The notes below the pieces were generated by a model that saw only the letters and a program-made list of their open reading frames with translations, was not told the DNA's origin and ran no database searches. DNA of 64,000 bases from Ricordea florida (taxonomy: Eukaryota; Cnidaria; Anthozoa; Corallimorpharia; Ricordeidae), in NCBI GenBank assembly GCA_949710005.1, contig OX453287.1, forward strand, positions 16,641,560 through 16,705,559. The letters are read 5' to 3'. Position numbers and translations under genes: made by a program. Below are positions 37,701-51,200 of the stretch, one piece after another. Position 1 is the stretch's first letter; each line of letters begins with the position of its first letter.

Positions 37701-40694
37701 TGATGAAGATTGTGTGGTTCCAGAAAATATCCATACCCCCCCACGGAAGACTTTTTTATTTGCACCACCCCACCCCCCAGGATTTTCCGTTCCAGGGGGT
37801 CTTTGATGACCCCCCTCCCCCAGGAATTTCCAATGGTCTTCCGTGTGGGGGGGTATGGATATTTTCTGGAACCACACATTGCCATTTTTTGGCAGTACCG
37901 GTAATGCCTTTTGGAAAACGATAGAAGTTGCACTTCTAAAACGTGTTGTGTGTGTGTGTGGGGGGTAGGGGGGGGGGGGGGGACATGACCGCTTGCAACT
38001 TCCCCAGCTACTAACAACACTTACCCGGCAACTTGAAATCTTAGTGACAACCCTGCCTTCATGATAACTGCGTTTTACTTCTCAAAAATGATTGAATCAC
38101 TCTTGTCTTCTTATCTAACATTTACATTTTTTCTTTTCCCATAAAGCAAAGTTTGAGGAAAACGAAGAAAGGATTCCCTCAATAGCAACACTGAACAGCT
38201 TTGTTCATCACGCTTTTAGCACCACAGAGTTCCATCAAATGGAGCTCCTTGTCCTTGACTTTTTTTGCTGGAATTTGAATTTACCAACACCTGTGCATTT
38301 TATGGAATATTATTTAATTCATGCAGTATCAGTCCAGGATTGTCAGACAGAAAAAAATGTCACAGACTGCTCCATACCAATGGTTTACACAAGGAAGTAT
38401 GTCCACTACTTTTTAGAGATTGCATTACAAGGTAAAAAGCACATAGCACTGAATCCTTTAATTCAGTTAGGTAGGTACCCAGAGGGAAAGGGGTGCTTCT
38501 GGTACCTTTTGAGGGTCAAAATGTGTAGATTGGTACCTTGTGGGGTGCAAAATCTAAGAGGACCACTGACAGGATTATCATGGTGCCTTTTGGGGTAAAA
38601 ATATGAGCTACATAGCATAGAGATATATGACAATGCTTTCAAAAATATTTAATTATAAGGTATTTGGTAAAGTAGTCTGTTGCTGTTAAAAATGGTAAAA
38701 GCGTCACTTTTTGTGTTATTTTTTCAATTTGGTGCCTCTTGGGATAATTTTTTTTGAGCTATGCCCATCGAACAACATTTTTTTACATTGTTTTAATAAT
38801 TTTCAAAGGCTACCCTTTTCACCCCTGCTTGCTAGGTAAAGATACACCCAAGCCATGAGATGCACATGATGAGAGCCTATAGAATTTCCTTAGCAGGAAG
38901 CACCTACATGTAGAAGTATTGTTACTACTCGTAAATAGGATGCCAGTCCCTTGTAATGCTACCCCCAGCAGTAAAAATGGTTTATCAAATGAGCTGATAA
39001 TTTACGTTGTACAGCCTTTAGATTGAATGGAACCTGAGGTTTTGAGCATTAGCCTATCATCAGAGCAATATGGCTAATGCTTGAGACATCAGCTTCCCGT
39101 AAGTTTTACAGTTGTACAACTTACCTTATCAATGAGTTTGATAAACCCATATTTTGCCTCCCAATTTCCCACTGATGCAGCACCAGTTTCTTTTGAACCT
39201 AACTCATTTATACACCCAGTACTACCTGTCTGACATTGTGACATGTGATAGCTCAGTCAACAATTTTCAATTCATACTAGAACCTATTTAGATAGTGACA
39301 AATACATCACCAGTTTATACTCTAGTTTTTCCTAGCAACTTTCAAGTTAGTTCACATTGAATGGGTTCAGGTTTCAACCTGTCTGACTTCATACAATAAC
39401 AATGTAACATGTGGTTGTTGGATCATTTACGCAAAAACTATTCCCATTCCACAGATTACAGTTTCCTGGACTTTCCACCATCAGTAATAACATCAGCAGC
39501 TGTGGCAGCATCCCGGCTACGTCTCCATCTTTGTCCGTCTTGGACACCTTCTCTCATAAAGGCCACCTCATATACATGGGAACAGATAGCTCCATGTGTG
39601 AGCATCATGCTAAGGTAATGAAAAATGTAGCTGTAGTAATAATGTAGCCTTAAAATTAACATTTGAGAGAGTATTGTACAAAATGTAGATTTGGAATGTA
39701 AATGAAATGTGTGCTTATAGCCTAGTTACCCCAAACAATTTAGCTTACAATCACCTTGACATTCTTCAAACATTTTTCAGTTCTGCTGGCATGGGATAAT
39801 ATTTTATATCAAAGGCAGGGTTTTCAGTAAGAATTGTAGCAGAAGGAGAATTGTGTATTAAAGGTAACAGGAGAATATTCTGAAAGCGCTCCATGTCTGA
39901 ATTTAAAACTAGCTCAGGCCATCTAAATTTGACCGCAGAATTCTTCGTAGTAGACGGAGAATTCTCCGATGCCTAAGGAACACCCTGCAATGGACAGAAA
40001 AATTAGATTATTTAGAACAATTGCAAACACTAGCTCCTTAACCTGTAAAAACCTCTTAACTATAAACTAAAGGAAAATAAAAAAAAGAGGTGTCAACAGC
40101 AGATTCTATTCTCGAGTAGAAAATCGCTAGCATTAATCATCATACAAGACAGTTAGTGTTGGTGAATTTCTCTTAAAACAACCAACTTCTATGTTAGAAG
40201 TTTAAGAAGTGTAGAAAAATATTCTTTTCCTCTAAGATACATAAAGTAATCATGCAAGTTGCTAGAAAGACTTAATATAGACTGCTAAAAATAATAGCCC
40301 TTTTGCTTCCAAGGCCAAGAAATGCATAGGCTTTTTTTCAATGTCCTCTTCTCTCATTAGACTGCATGGTAGGGGCTCAGAAGGGAGGGGAGGTAGAAGT
40401 GCAGAGAGCAAGAGGCACAAGTGGAGGGGAAAAGGAGCGAACTTCCCTGATTTGTGCTCTTGAATGTCTGCCATATTGGGTTAACCCTTGTCATCCGCTC
40501 CTTGCTATGGATTTGACTACCTCTGGAAATTTAAGGGTTACTCTGCCACAATAATCCTGCATTGGTTGAATCTTAATTATTCTTAATAGTTTGATTTTTA
40601 ATAGTCTTAGAAAAGAAGTTTAATTTTCTTTAGGGCAAATGATGCTGACGAGAAAGCAATGGCTCAGCAAAAGGTTGTAAATACCAAAGGATAA
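34737..40694 (+). CDS. CCNJ: cyclin J
   Basis: Cyclin with two cyclin-box folds; the family is linked to CDK regulation in the germ line and early embryo. Exons 34737-35010, 38147-38431, 39455-39614 and 40634-40694 join in phase to 259 codons plus TAA. Box 1 has LRRYMVDWLAVISEKL and VYYLDYFMDKFD, then LAALTCLLLA. Exon 2 has FHQMELLVLDFFCWNLNLPT. Exon 3 has ITSAAVAASRLRLHL and SYTWEQIAP. The ATG at 34737 is chosen because MENEWWKS lines up with the start of other cyclin J proteins; an upstream in-frame ATG at 34686 is possible. Intron 1 needs a GC donor (CAG|GCAAGT). The last exon is short; a further spliced exon after 40673 is possible. Introns carry MITEs, a SINE and hAT-like repeats. Confidence 0.88.
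35639..35788. repeat. MITE with ~30-bp inverted ends
   Basis: Ends aagatttccgtgctggtcc and, inverted, ggacctgtgcggaaatctt enclose catgc-rich sequence. Lies in CCNJ intron 1. Confidence 0.7.
36044..36296 (+). repeat. dispersed repeat family 2, copy 1
   Basis: Shares gagcctgaggcgaataatt, attatttcaaaaaaagaaa and ctggcagccatttt with copies at 48543-48800 (inverted) and 56128-56302. Lies in CCNJ intron 1. Confidence 0.65.
36750..36900 (+). repeat. tRNA-like SINE head with body
   Basis: gatagctcagttggtggagc resembles box A and atgggtttgaatacc a degenerate box B, followed by ttttttttcaggctttaatt and acataactgcgatgat. The same body occurs at 55510-55575. Not a credible functional tRNA. Confidence 0.6.
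37459..38055. mobile_element. TIR element (CAGGGTTGTCACTAAG) with nested MITE
   Basis: 16-bp perfect inverted ends at 37459-37474 and 38040-38055. CCTTCA flanks both sides (6-bp candidate TSD). The interior includes Gly/Pro-coding GC runs, a second palindromic MITE and a poly-G tract. No transposase. The termini resemble hAT-type CAGGG ends, though those usually give 8-bp TSDs. Confidence 0.7.
37711..37878. repeat. palindromic MITE nested in the TIR element
   Basis: Inverted ends tgtgtggttccagaaaatat / atattttctggaaccacaca with about 45-bp arms through the ccatacccccc block. Confidence 0.8.
39818..39986. repeat. CAGGGTTTTCA-type repeat, copy 1
   Basis: Shares cagggttttca, aaactagctcaggccatct and gaacaccctg with 53361-53738. 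Lies in CCNJ intron 3. Confidence 0.6.
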
Positions 40695-41119
40695 ATTGAC
40701 AAGAATTGTTGCAGGAAAAAAATGTAAGCGAAGAAAACAACAATTAGAAGCCATTCATGAAGAAAGAAATAAGCATATAACAATGCTCAAGTTCAACCAT
40801 AACAACCAAATTTCAGCAAATGTAACTACATGTATTATGGGCTTTTGAACAAAGTCTGAGAGACAATCAAAGTATCGCTCAATTATATATATAGTGATCT
40901 GTAACAACACTCCCAGGTGCTTAATGGTACAGAAACCGCGAGAAGCTCCAGCATGTGTGAGCCTTAACCTACAAAGCTTAATGAAGCTCAACATTATCAA
41001 AGCAGAAAGTACATCAAGATCTCTAATTTTTGCTTTCATCCAGTTATGGTCAAAGAGTACACTAGTTATTGTTCCACAGTGTTAAAATGATGCTTCAGGT
41101 AATTGAACTTACAGTGATC
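40695..41119. other. spacer between CCNJ and piggyBac copy 1
   Basis: Contains a fragment of the first SINE family's tail near 40905-40975 (cactcccaggtgcttaatgg). No gene recognised. Confidence 0.4.
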
Positions 41120-41123
41120 TTAA

Positions 41124-43041
41124 CCCTTTCCTGTCCGAGGGTGACTGTGTATAACACTACCCCATCTGCCCAAGGCACGGGTACCAAAATCAACACAAAG
41201 TAACACCACTTTACATTTTACTCAATATATCAGAAACTACTCATTTATTCAAACAACAATAGAAAGAAACTTTGTTCCTAAGATGATAAACTTTCCATTC
41301 CTGCCAAAAATATTTTCTTTCATGCACGCATTCAGCAAATATTAAGAGTTCAAGTTAAGTAAATGAAAATCTCAAGAAAAACCATCCATGTTGTTCATGA
41401 ACTCACTGATGTCTCGGAGAAAATTGTTACATTTGAGGACAAACTACATCTAACTAACCTGTTAAATGAACAAAATAAGTGACAAAGAATTATTAGTGCT
41501 ATTTTGGACCGATTCGATGGTCAATTCTTCAAAAAATTACTACAAAAAATCAAAATTTTACAAGCTCGAGTTTTCAAATTTACCGCCAATGTTCAAGCAA
41601 GATCCTCTGCGGTATGGTTCTTAAAACAGTCTAAACAGATGCGTTTACCGCAAAGTTCGCAAGCCATTCTGCACCAAGTCTCCTTGTTTCGCTTTAAAAG
41701 CGCTTACAGCGACCTTTGGAGAAGTTTATAGGCCAATGTCCTCCTTCTAGGTGCCCAGAACTTACGGACAATCGCCGTGCCGAAAAATTTCCGAGCATCA
41801 ACTTAACAAGATCTAAACGAAAAGCCAGTTGGGTTCTTGATCGGTGATGCGGGGATAGTTTCTCTAAAATATATGCATTTACAATTGCAACGTCCACAAA
41901 GAACCACATGAGACAACGCCACCATTTTTTCGATTTCCTTCCAACCATGTAATAGCCCCGCCTATGATCGTTCAAGTCTACACCGCCCATGTTGTTGTTG
42001 TATGTCTTCACGACTGGAGCGCTAGGAAATTGGATCACTGTTCCATCGCATAACGGCATGTATTGTTTTAGGGAAAGTCTTCCTTTAAAAGGAATCATTG
42101 CCTCGTCGATCGCAACATTTTTCGATGGTCTGTACTCGCTTTTAACAGCCTCTACAATAGAATCAAGAAGAGGTCGCACTTTGAATAATTTGTCGTGGTT
42201 TGCGTGCCCACGTGGCAATTCTTTTCTCTTATCGTTTAAATGAGGATATTGCGATATTTTCGCAAAACGATTCATCGGAAAAATCTTTTGCACTTCTGCG
42301 ACTCCGAGAAGCTGATTTTTCAACCAGTAGGAATACACTTCGGGCAGTTGTTTTATCCCAACAAGATATTTAATGCGAAGAATGCCCTCACTTCTTCGGC
42401 GTCCGTTTCACGCCAAGCAGGGTCCGGTTTTGTTTCCATCGCTTGCCGCGCATAACGTTTTGTTTCCTCTGCAATTCTGTCAAAATTGCTTTCCTTGGAC
42501 ATTAGGTTAAAAAAGTTAAGGGTTGAATAACCTCGAACGTCCCTAGTCAGGCCGGTATTTGCAACGAATGGATTCACAACAACTGGACCAGGATCCTCGT
42601 TCCACTCTTGTTAGTCTTCTTCGCCACTTTCCTGATCGCAAAGATCGAGGTCTGACAAATCCTCTGTGTCAACTGACGAAACAGAAATGTCAGATTCTGA
42701 CTGACAATCATTTTGCTCAAATCCAGGTTCAATAGTGAAGCCAATGAACTCTTCTTCCCCGCTATCTGAAGCGAAAAGCGCCGCCATTGTAGAACTACGC
42801 AGACAAATTTGAACTCGCAATTTCTCAATAAATTCGTATAAACACCACCCCTGAAAGTTGGCTTGAACTGGGCTTACACTCTAACCCTATTGGTTAAAAC
42901 ACAATAGGCCAGAAGAAACAATAAAGATAAGCATTTTTTATTGGCTTGAATTGACGGCTATGTGGAGTGCCATATGGCACGCTTGGGAATTTGAGGGGTG
43001 GTACATGCGAGTGCCATATGGCACGGTCGGACGGGAAAGGG
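41124..43041 (-). mobile_element. piggyBac element, internally deleted
   Basis: TTAA target duplications lie at 41120-41123 and 43042-43045, with inverted ends beginning ccctttcctgtccga / ccctttcccgtccga. The transposase is present only in pieces (42611-42820, 42353-42577, 41694-42338). It has frameshifts and a deletion of about 450 bp at about 42050 that, judged against 49044-52518, removes the middle catalytic Asp region. Two copies of the palindrome GTGCCATATGGCAC lie near the right end (42967-42980, 43011-43024). Confidence 0.9.
41694..42820 (-). pseudogene. piggyBac transposase remnant
   Basis: The fragments match the intact transposase at 50624-52297: an acidic N-terminal part, then the [14 protein letters not shown] catalytic block, then a jump into VPSAP-type sequence and [11 protein letters not shown] with the last Asp pair, and a C-terminus that loses the zinc finger. 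It cannot be active, but its ends could be moved by the intact copy. Confidence 0.88.
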
Positions 43042-43045
43042 TTAA

Positions 43046-44071
43046 GGATACTGACATTTCTATTCGTAAAAGGTCAAGAGCACAGAAAGTGCTGAAAATG
43101 TTTTGGTAAATCCCTATTGACAGCCGTGGCACAACTAGTGCAAAGACGTTATCAAAATCAAATTTCAGTTCATTAATTTTATACACACCCATGTTAGCCT
43201 GCATTTTATAGTCTCCATAGCCGAAAAGTGACAACCAGACAATTTGATGCTACACTGGTTTAAAATTCACTGACCCAAGATTTCAACACTCCTGTCTAGT
43301 GTCCTCTTCAGGGGTGATTGGGCAAGGCTTTAAAGCTCCCTAATCTTGCATGTTTTGAGTTCCACAACAGTGTGATATCAACATGGGCGGTATGTTTTCT
43401 TAACCTTTCACACCCAAGACCTCAGTTTGTGCTGGCTAAGAATTCAATTTCAGGTTGTTGAAATGGGAGCATTAAACTATAAACAATGTGTACATTTGTA
43501 CAATTTTTGGAAATTTTATTAATTCTATTTTCATGAAACAGCTTCACAGGAGATTCCTACAGCCCAATCCCTACAGGAATTTAAATTCTGACTATTCACT
43601 GAATATAATACAAAATAAATGGGACCTCACTGAAATTCTTAAGATAAATATAACAAGCACATGGTTTATATGCTTTCAATTTGGAAATTGGCATATATTT
43701 CAAGCATGACATTTGTGCGTCCACAGGGACCCCTTCTTAGTATTTTAGGGGGTCCAATTGTAAAATATTGTGTTCCAGGATGCAATGACGTGCTCTGGAT
43801 GCAACACTGAATACTAACATTTTCATAACTTCCACCTCTTGAAGGGCTGTAGGTATCAGACAATATACTAAAGTAATTCCTTAAATTATTCAGTCTACTG
43901 GGTCTACATGTGGATCTTGCAGAGTAGAGATAAAAATACTGACTTTTTCTAAGCTATAACAGAGGTTAGAACTAATATCACACACTATGTACCCCACTGC
44001 AATTTTTTTAATGCTAGACTTTAATTCATAGTACTTCTTAGCCAGACCCGAGTCTTGAAGGTGAGGAGCAG
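43046..44071. other. spacer after piggyBac copy 1, downstream of DCLRE1A
   Basis: AT-rich. No host exon recognised. It probably contains the DCLRE1A 3' UTR near 43890-44071. Confidence 0.35.
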
Positions 44072-45257
44072 TCAGCCTACATGCTTTCGCGTCAGCCAAC
44101 TATGAAAAATGTCCTGCATTTGTTTCCTACTTGTGGCAGAATAAACATTGACAGTGGGAATGATCTTGTGTGGATGGAGAAACTTCACAAATCTCTCCAG
44201 CTCACTAAAGCTGCTGTGCTCACTGTATGGTACACCTAAATTGTTGAAATAAAGGATTGCACTAATTAACTCTATCACTACAACCGCAAATGATAAGAAC
44301 TGAGAACATTAAAAATAGACAATAACCTCAACACCAAATTCCTCAAACTAACATGTAAGCAGATATATGGCAATCACCAAGGAGAATTGCAACTCAGGTT
44401 TTTGAAGTGGAACTAATGGCTTCTTATGTAGAACAAATCTCAAACCATATTCTTCCAAGTAACATATATGGTTACAATAGTACGCAGTAAGATTTTCTTG
44501 TAATGACCGGGCATTATGAAAATTTTTCAAAAAAATATTGTTTTCCTTTAATATATACAAAAGCTGTCTCATTTTTAAAGAAACTGTTTTTCTGTCCCTT
44601 CTTGTTTCGATCGCATGGTCAGGTGTGTTTCAGTTCAGTGATTATGACCTCGAATAACCTCTTGCGCACGCAAGTGGACATTAAAAAACCTGTTTTTCAT
44701 TTTCCAGTGCTAAAAAGGACATATAATAAACAATTTATTAACCTCGTCTGTTCAGTCATTACAAGGAAATCTCAGACCTCGGCCTTGACTGTACTGACCT
44801 TGCTATCGCTTGGTCGACATCAAGGCCTCGGTTCGAGATTTCTCTGTAATGACCTCACTCTCAGTTAATAAGTAGTATATATTACACGGTGGCATGAAGA
44901 TGTGAATTTTATTTTCGAGTGGTGAAAGCAATATTTTATGAGCAATAAAATTCATATCTTTAAGACCCCGTGTAATGTTCTTTTTATTATATGGACAAGA
45001 AACTAGCGGGAAAATTTTGTCAGGACACGCGTACATCCGGGACATTTCGTACATAACTTATTCATATCTTCACTGAGTGAAAATATGAGTGTTTTAGTTT
45101 TTCGGTAAAATTCTATTATCCATATTATACTACTACATGAGAAATTTCTGTAATTTGATTGGCTAAGAGCAGTGGTATTTCTGCTTAATTTGAAATACCT
45201 ACATGTGAAAATTACAAACCTCTTGCGAGTAGTGGTATAAACAAATAATAGCATGAT

Positions 45258-45289
<32 letters not shown>

Positions 45290-48200
45290 GGATATTTCAA
45301 AATTGTCTCAAATTTCACTCGCCTAACGGCTCTTGAAATTACGTACAACAATTTTGAAATATCCCTCGTGGTATTTATACCAAATATCACTACAAACCAT
45401 GCTATTACCTATACTAATAAAAGGAAATATATGCAACCACTAAAGAGAATTACATCTTGGATCTTTGAAGTGAAAGAGTTGAAAAATTGAATCGAGACCC
45501 TTCCATAATATCTAAGTGTTCAAGTCTAGCTATTTAAAAGGCAATATCAGTACTATAAATACATAGAAGTTAACTCTGTATGAGCACTCCCATTAATTAC
45601 ATGTTGTTATAGTAATCCTTTCCTGATGTAAAAATAGTTTTGAAAAGTTGTTTTCATTCTTAAAAGCCCAATAATGACCTGCTGCTAACATAGACAGCTG
45701 GTTACATTCTCTCATAGAGCACCACACTGGTAATCACAAGGCCTTGGCTTTGAATCCTGTTAAAGCCCATTTTTCAATTCTTTTAGGTTCAAATACATTC
45801 ACTTGAACATCAATGAATACTTACAAATGTCAAATCTTGAACTTATTAATATTATGCAGTATATATTAGGCTAGTTTTACAAGACACCTTGCAAAATAAT
45901 GTTATTAACTTATGATACTTTTAGGTTACAGTATTTACCATAAATTGTAACTTTCCCTCTTTTGTAAGGTTTGATCAGAGACAGGTCTGCCCTTTCTGCA
46001 CTGTGTTCCCATCCAGTTGGTTTGAATGCTAACAGCTCAGTAAACTGGCCTTGCAGGGATTCCAGATATAATGATAGACTCTAGGTAGAAAGAATGGCAA
46101 ATTAGTAGCAACTTAATTAATCACTCTGCAAAATCCAACCCATCAACTAGAAATTTATCTAGAGCAGTAGTTTCATTCTGGGATTTCAACATCTCAACCA
46201 TAAAACAAAACATGAAGAGTCTTCTTCAAGTGCAATGCTAAGCAACATATGCCCAGACACCTTCCAGCTCCAAGCTTTAATAAAACCCCTGCTACAGTTT
46301 GTTTTAACAAAAAACAGTTTTCTTATCATGTACATTCTTTCCGTTTTGCAGCAGTAGTGCTCAATTTATGTACGGAATGGCTCTACAAACCTAACTATAT
46401 CCTACATCTACATGTAATCACACCAGATCCTTTAACCATGACTAGAGATCTATGATCAAGTCAACATTCTTCCTACAAATTTTGTATTACACCAAGAAAT
46501 GAGTTTGAACAAGCCATGCACTGCAGTCAGACCTCACTGTCCCAAAGTGCCTGCTATCTCAAACTTAATCCCTTTTCCTTGCGTTTGTTACTCGGTCTTT
46601 CTTTTGTTTCTGAAGTTAAGTGTGATTTTCCGCTGCCTAGGGAGTGAAAGAAGTGGGAAATTCTCACATGCAGCTGGGAGTATGGATTTGAGTGTGCAGG
46701 TAACACATTCATGACCTATATACACCAAACATTTAAAGCATTGTAATTTTTCTGCTTTTCAAGATATCTTGCTGAACAAATTCATGTAAACAAAGCATCA
46801 AGTAAGAAACAACGTGTAGGAGTAAAAGATTTTTTGCTGCAAATGTTTTCTTGTAATTATCGATTGAAAACTCAAACAGGTCTGGAAGAACGGCTCAACG
46901 GCTGTAGGGCATGTAATTCCATGAATGTATTACCAGTGTGCAGGGGGTTCTAAGGTCACATGGCATTCAAACTCCCATTTGTTTTGTTGCCATCTGCCAT
47001 TGCCTGACCTTCCCTGCCCACCCACACTTCACGCTTTTATTTCTTTTGTCATTTGAAGTAGCTTCATAGTTCCAGTTGTTGTTGTGTCTAGTTTCAGTTT
47101 TCTTGTTTGCAATTTTCAGCTCTTTTGTGCTATAAATGATTAAATAATATAGAAATAAAAAACGCGCCCGAGTGCATTGTTGAGTTATATAAGCACGCGG
47201 GAATTTTTAAGAACACGAGAGAAGTGCATAGAGAAGCACGAGGCGCAGCCGAGTGCTTCTCGCACTTCTTGAGTGTTCTTAAAAATTCCCAAGTGCTTAT
47301 ATAACTCAACAATGCACGAAGAGCGCGTTTTTTTATTTCTTTTATAAAATGTAAACCACCACATTAACATAAAGACATATTAAACAAGAAAAGGATTGCG
47401 AATTTTAATTAATCACAATAAGTATTCTCCTTACATGTACATGCTTTCTTTTTATTGGCTTAAATGCTGAATGAAAAGTAAAACCGTTCCCCTTGTGGCA
47501 AGAAACAAACGTTTTCTTATTTCGTGACGTAGCTTGCGTGCATATGTTGAGTTATAATGCACGCGCGTGACGTAAGCAGAGTGCTTTATGGAGTTATAAT
47601 GAACTCGAACTGACCAATCACAGCGCGCGCAATTACTCGAACATTTTATAATAAAGGTCAGTGGTTGCATGGTTGCATGGTTGCATGGTTGGCTTGGCGT
47701 GGTTCCAAGTCGTGTGTGAGAATTGTATGCCAGAGTGTCTGCTCACCTGTAATGTAAGTTTTGCCATAGGCAGCACATGAACCTTCCCTACATCCCAGTC
47801 AGTGCTGATGAGTGACTTGACCCGATCTGATTCTAGACAATCTAATACTCTCTTCTTGTCCTTTTGTACACTTACTTTACAGTTCAGGGCTTCAGCGATA
47901 GCTAGGACAGAAAGGTGACATAAAGTTTTGTATGCTGCATAGCTAGCTATTTCTCAGTTAAGTTACTTTTCTCTTCCAAGCCCTCGGTAAATGTCCCATT
48001 TTCCTAGTTGAAGTGCCTTGTAGTCTCCTTTGAATCAAAAACAGAATTTTATCAAGCATCAAGGGTCTCCTACAGCCTTTTTCCACACCAATTTAAACTG
48101 GAGAATTTGATGTTAGATCCAATCCAGTATTGTTTATTTGATTTTTGTCACTATTCTCATTTACTTTGCTTGCCTGTTTGGCAATGTAATGTTGTATGGA

Positions 48201-51200
48201 GAGATTGCACATTCATCACCAGATGTAGCTTCTGCCTTAACTCCAACAAATTTAGATGAAAGGGGATTACAAACTCCAAACAATAGTTAGAAATATATTT
48301 ATTATATGGCTAGTAAAGATGAGATGAATCCTGAGTTCTGATTGGCTGCGGCCTATCTTGCCCGTTTCAGATTTCTTGCTTTGTTCCAAAAGACAAAACA
48401 ACATAAAATGGCCATAAAATAATCCTTTATTGACCAAGCATGTTTGGCTGGATATTCAAGTTGGCCATGGTCTTTTTGCATTTTTATTGACCTTGTCTAC
48501 ATCCTGGTCAAAATTCCTTCTAGCTCATTATAATAACAATACTTAGTATAAATACTCAGGTGATTATACAAAATCGAGCGCTCTGATTGGTTCGCCATCT
48601 CAGATTATCGGCCGATAATCACCTCGACAAACAAAATGGCTGCCACTCGTTCACGCACTTTTGATGAAATAAAATTTTTTCATTTTGTTCAATGCTTTTT
48701 CTTTTCTTTTTTGAAATAATCACCTGTGTATTTGTACTAAAACAATTATTTGCTGCAAGCTCAGTGATAATCAGTTCGCCTTCAGCGAATAATTGTTAAT
48801 TATTGTTTCTACCAATTCCTTTTCGTCATAGGAATTTACTTACAAAGAAAGACCTGCTCTTTCCCAATTGTATAGGAGCCACAAACAATCAAGGTTTTTG
48901 GGTTCTTACTGCAGGCTTCCACAGCTTTGGAAACAGTGAAATTAATAGCTTCTTCTTGAGGAGGGAATGAATATTCAGGACTGCAATATCTGAAAAAGAG
49001 TAAAAATAACATTTGCAAACTGTATATTGGTAGTTGACTTTAACCCTTTCCTGTCCGAGGGTGCGTAGTTACTAAAACGAGGAACCACCCAAAACGACCC
49101 AAAATGACCCAAAACGGCCCACAACCATCCACAACGATCCACAACGATCCACAACGAACCCAAAACGATCCACAACGACCCACAACGAACCAAAATATTC
49201 CAAAACGACCAAAAACGCCTTTGATAGTTTTTTTATAAACACTGACTTGTTGACTAAACTCGTCCCCAGGGCTCCCCTATGTTAAGATATCGATTTCGAA
49301 ACATTTTGTGACAAGTTTGCCATGAATGAGCGAAAGTAAATCGATATTAAGTCGAAACATCATCGGATCTTCCTCGTCAATCTTCGAAAATTTTCGAAAA
49401 AAGTCGGAAAATCTTCGGAGACATTCATACGACCTTCGGACAACATTTTGCAAATCTTTTGAAATCTTCGGAAAATCTTCAAAAACATCGTAATTAGTAT
49501 TTTTTTGTTATAATAAACAGAATATTACATGGTTACTTGGAGATATTAAATTTAAAGACTTCATATCTTGGTGCTGAAGGAGTTCTTTTTAAAGGGTCTG
49601 ACGTTGACGATCCTGACTGCAAGCAGGCCCTCGACATTTTATAACATAATAATAAATTAAATATGAGACATACTCATCCTTCTAATTTACTCGTTTCGTT
49701 CGCTGTACAAAACTACGATGGCGGCGATCGGCAGGAAAATATGGGACTCTGACAGGTATGGGTAAGTTTTCTTATTTGTTTGCTTTCCATGTGATACTGA
49801 GCTGAGTTGGCGGGAAAGTATTAGAGCCTTAACTCATATGCGGTCAGTTACATGAACCCAATTGCCCATCGCTCGCTTTTTTCATTCATATTACAAGCCA
49901 ATTTCTTTCTTTCTTTAGTTTTATTTTTTGGGCTCCTTAGTTAGGTTTATATTTATTGTCTTATTTATTCCTTGCTATTATTTTTTTTTAAATTTTTAAA
50001 ATTTTTTCATGTTCCGGGATGTTCCGGAATGTTCCGGCATGTTCCGGCTTTTATCGACGCCCATTTTGGTTCGTTGTGGGTCGTTGTGGGTCGTTTTGGG
50101 TTCGTTGTGGGTCGTTTTGGGTCATTTTGGGTCGTTTTGGGTGGTTCCTCGTTTTAGTATCTACGCCGAGGGTGACCGTGTGTAACACTACCCCATCTGC
50201 CCAAGGCATGGGTACCAAAATCAACACAAAGTAACACCACTTTACATTTTAATCAATATATCAGAAACTACTCATTTATTCAAAAAACAATAGAAAGAAA
50301 CTTTGTTCCTAAGATGATAAACTTTCCATTCCTGCCAAAAATATTTTCTTTCATGCATACATTCAGCAACTATTAAGAGTTCAAGTTAAGTAAATGAAAA
50401 TCTCAAGAAAAACCATCCATGTTGTTCATGAACTCATTGATGTCTCACAGAAAATTGTTACATTTAAGGACAAACTACATCTAACTAACCTGTTAAATGA
50501 ACAAAATAAGTGACAAAGAATTATTAGTGCTATTTTGGACCGATTCGATGGTCAATTCTTCAAAAAATTACTACAAATAATCAAAATTTTACAAGTTCGA
50601 GTTTTCAAATTTACCGCCAATGTTCAAGCAAGATCCTCTGCGGTATGGTTCTTAAAACAGTCTAAACAGATGCGTTTACCGCAAAGTTCACAAGCCATTC
50701 TGCACCAAGTCTCCTTGTTTCGCTTTAAACAGCGCTTACAGCGACCTTTGGAGAACTTTACAGGCCAATGTCCCCCTTCTAGGCGCCCAGAACTTACGGA
50801 CAATCGCCGTGCCGAAAAATTTCCGAGCATCAACTTAACAAGATCTAAACGAAAAGCCAGTTGGGTTCTTGATCGGTGATGCGGGGATAGTTTCTCTAAA
50901 ATATATGCATTTACAATTGCAACGTCCACAAAGAACCACATGAGACAACGCCACCATTTTTTCGATTTCCTTCCAACCATGTAATAGCCCCGCATTTGAT
51001 CGTTCAAGTCTACACCGCCCATGTTGTTGTTGTATGTCTTCACGACTGGAGCGCTAGGAACTTGAATCACTGTTCCATCGCGTTGACGTCTACCGACAGT
51101 GTCGTTCCCCACGGGATCGGATTGGGAGCTCAAAAAATAAACTGGTTTCTTGTCCTTCCATACAGTGACGACAATGTTGCCTTTGCGAAGGAACAGCGAC

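Noticed and set aside
37671..38020. Overlapping open frames on both strands
   Set aside because: They are mirror products of a palindromic MITE and G/C runs.
41694..42338. Host gene containing a piggyBac-derived domain
   Set aside because: It lies inside TTAA-flanked piggyBac ends, is frameshifted and deleted relative to the intact copy; a dead transposon.
49080..49200. Regularly spaced short repeats that look CRISPR-like
   Set aside because: The 10-mers are contiguous with no spacers, are mirrored at 50060-50150, and lie in a eukaryotic transposon end: minisatellite inverted repeats, not CRISPR.
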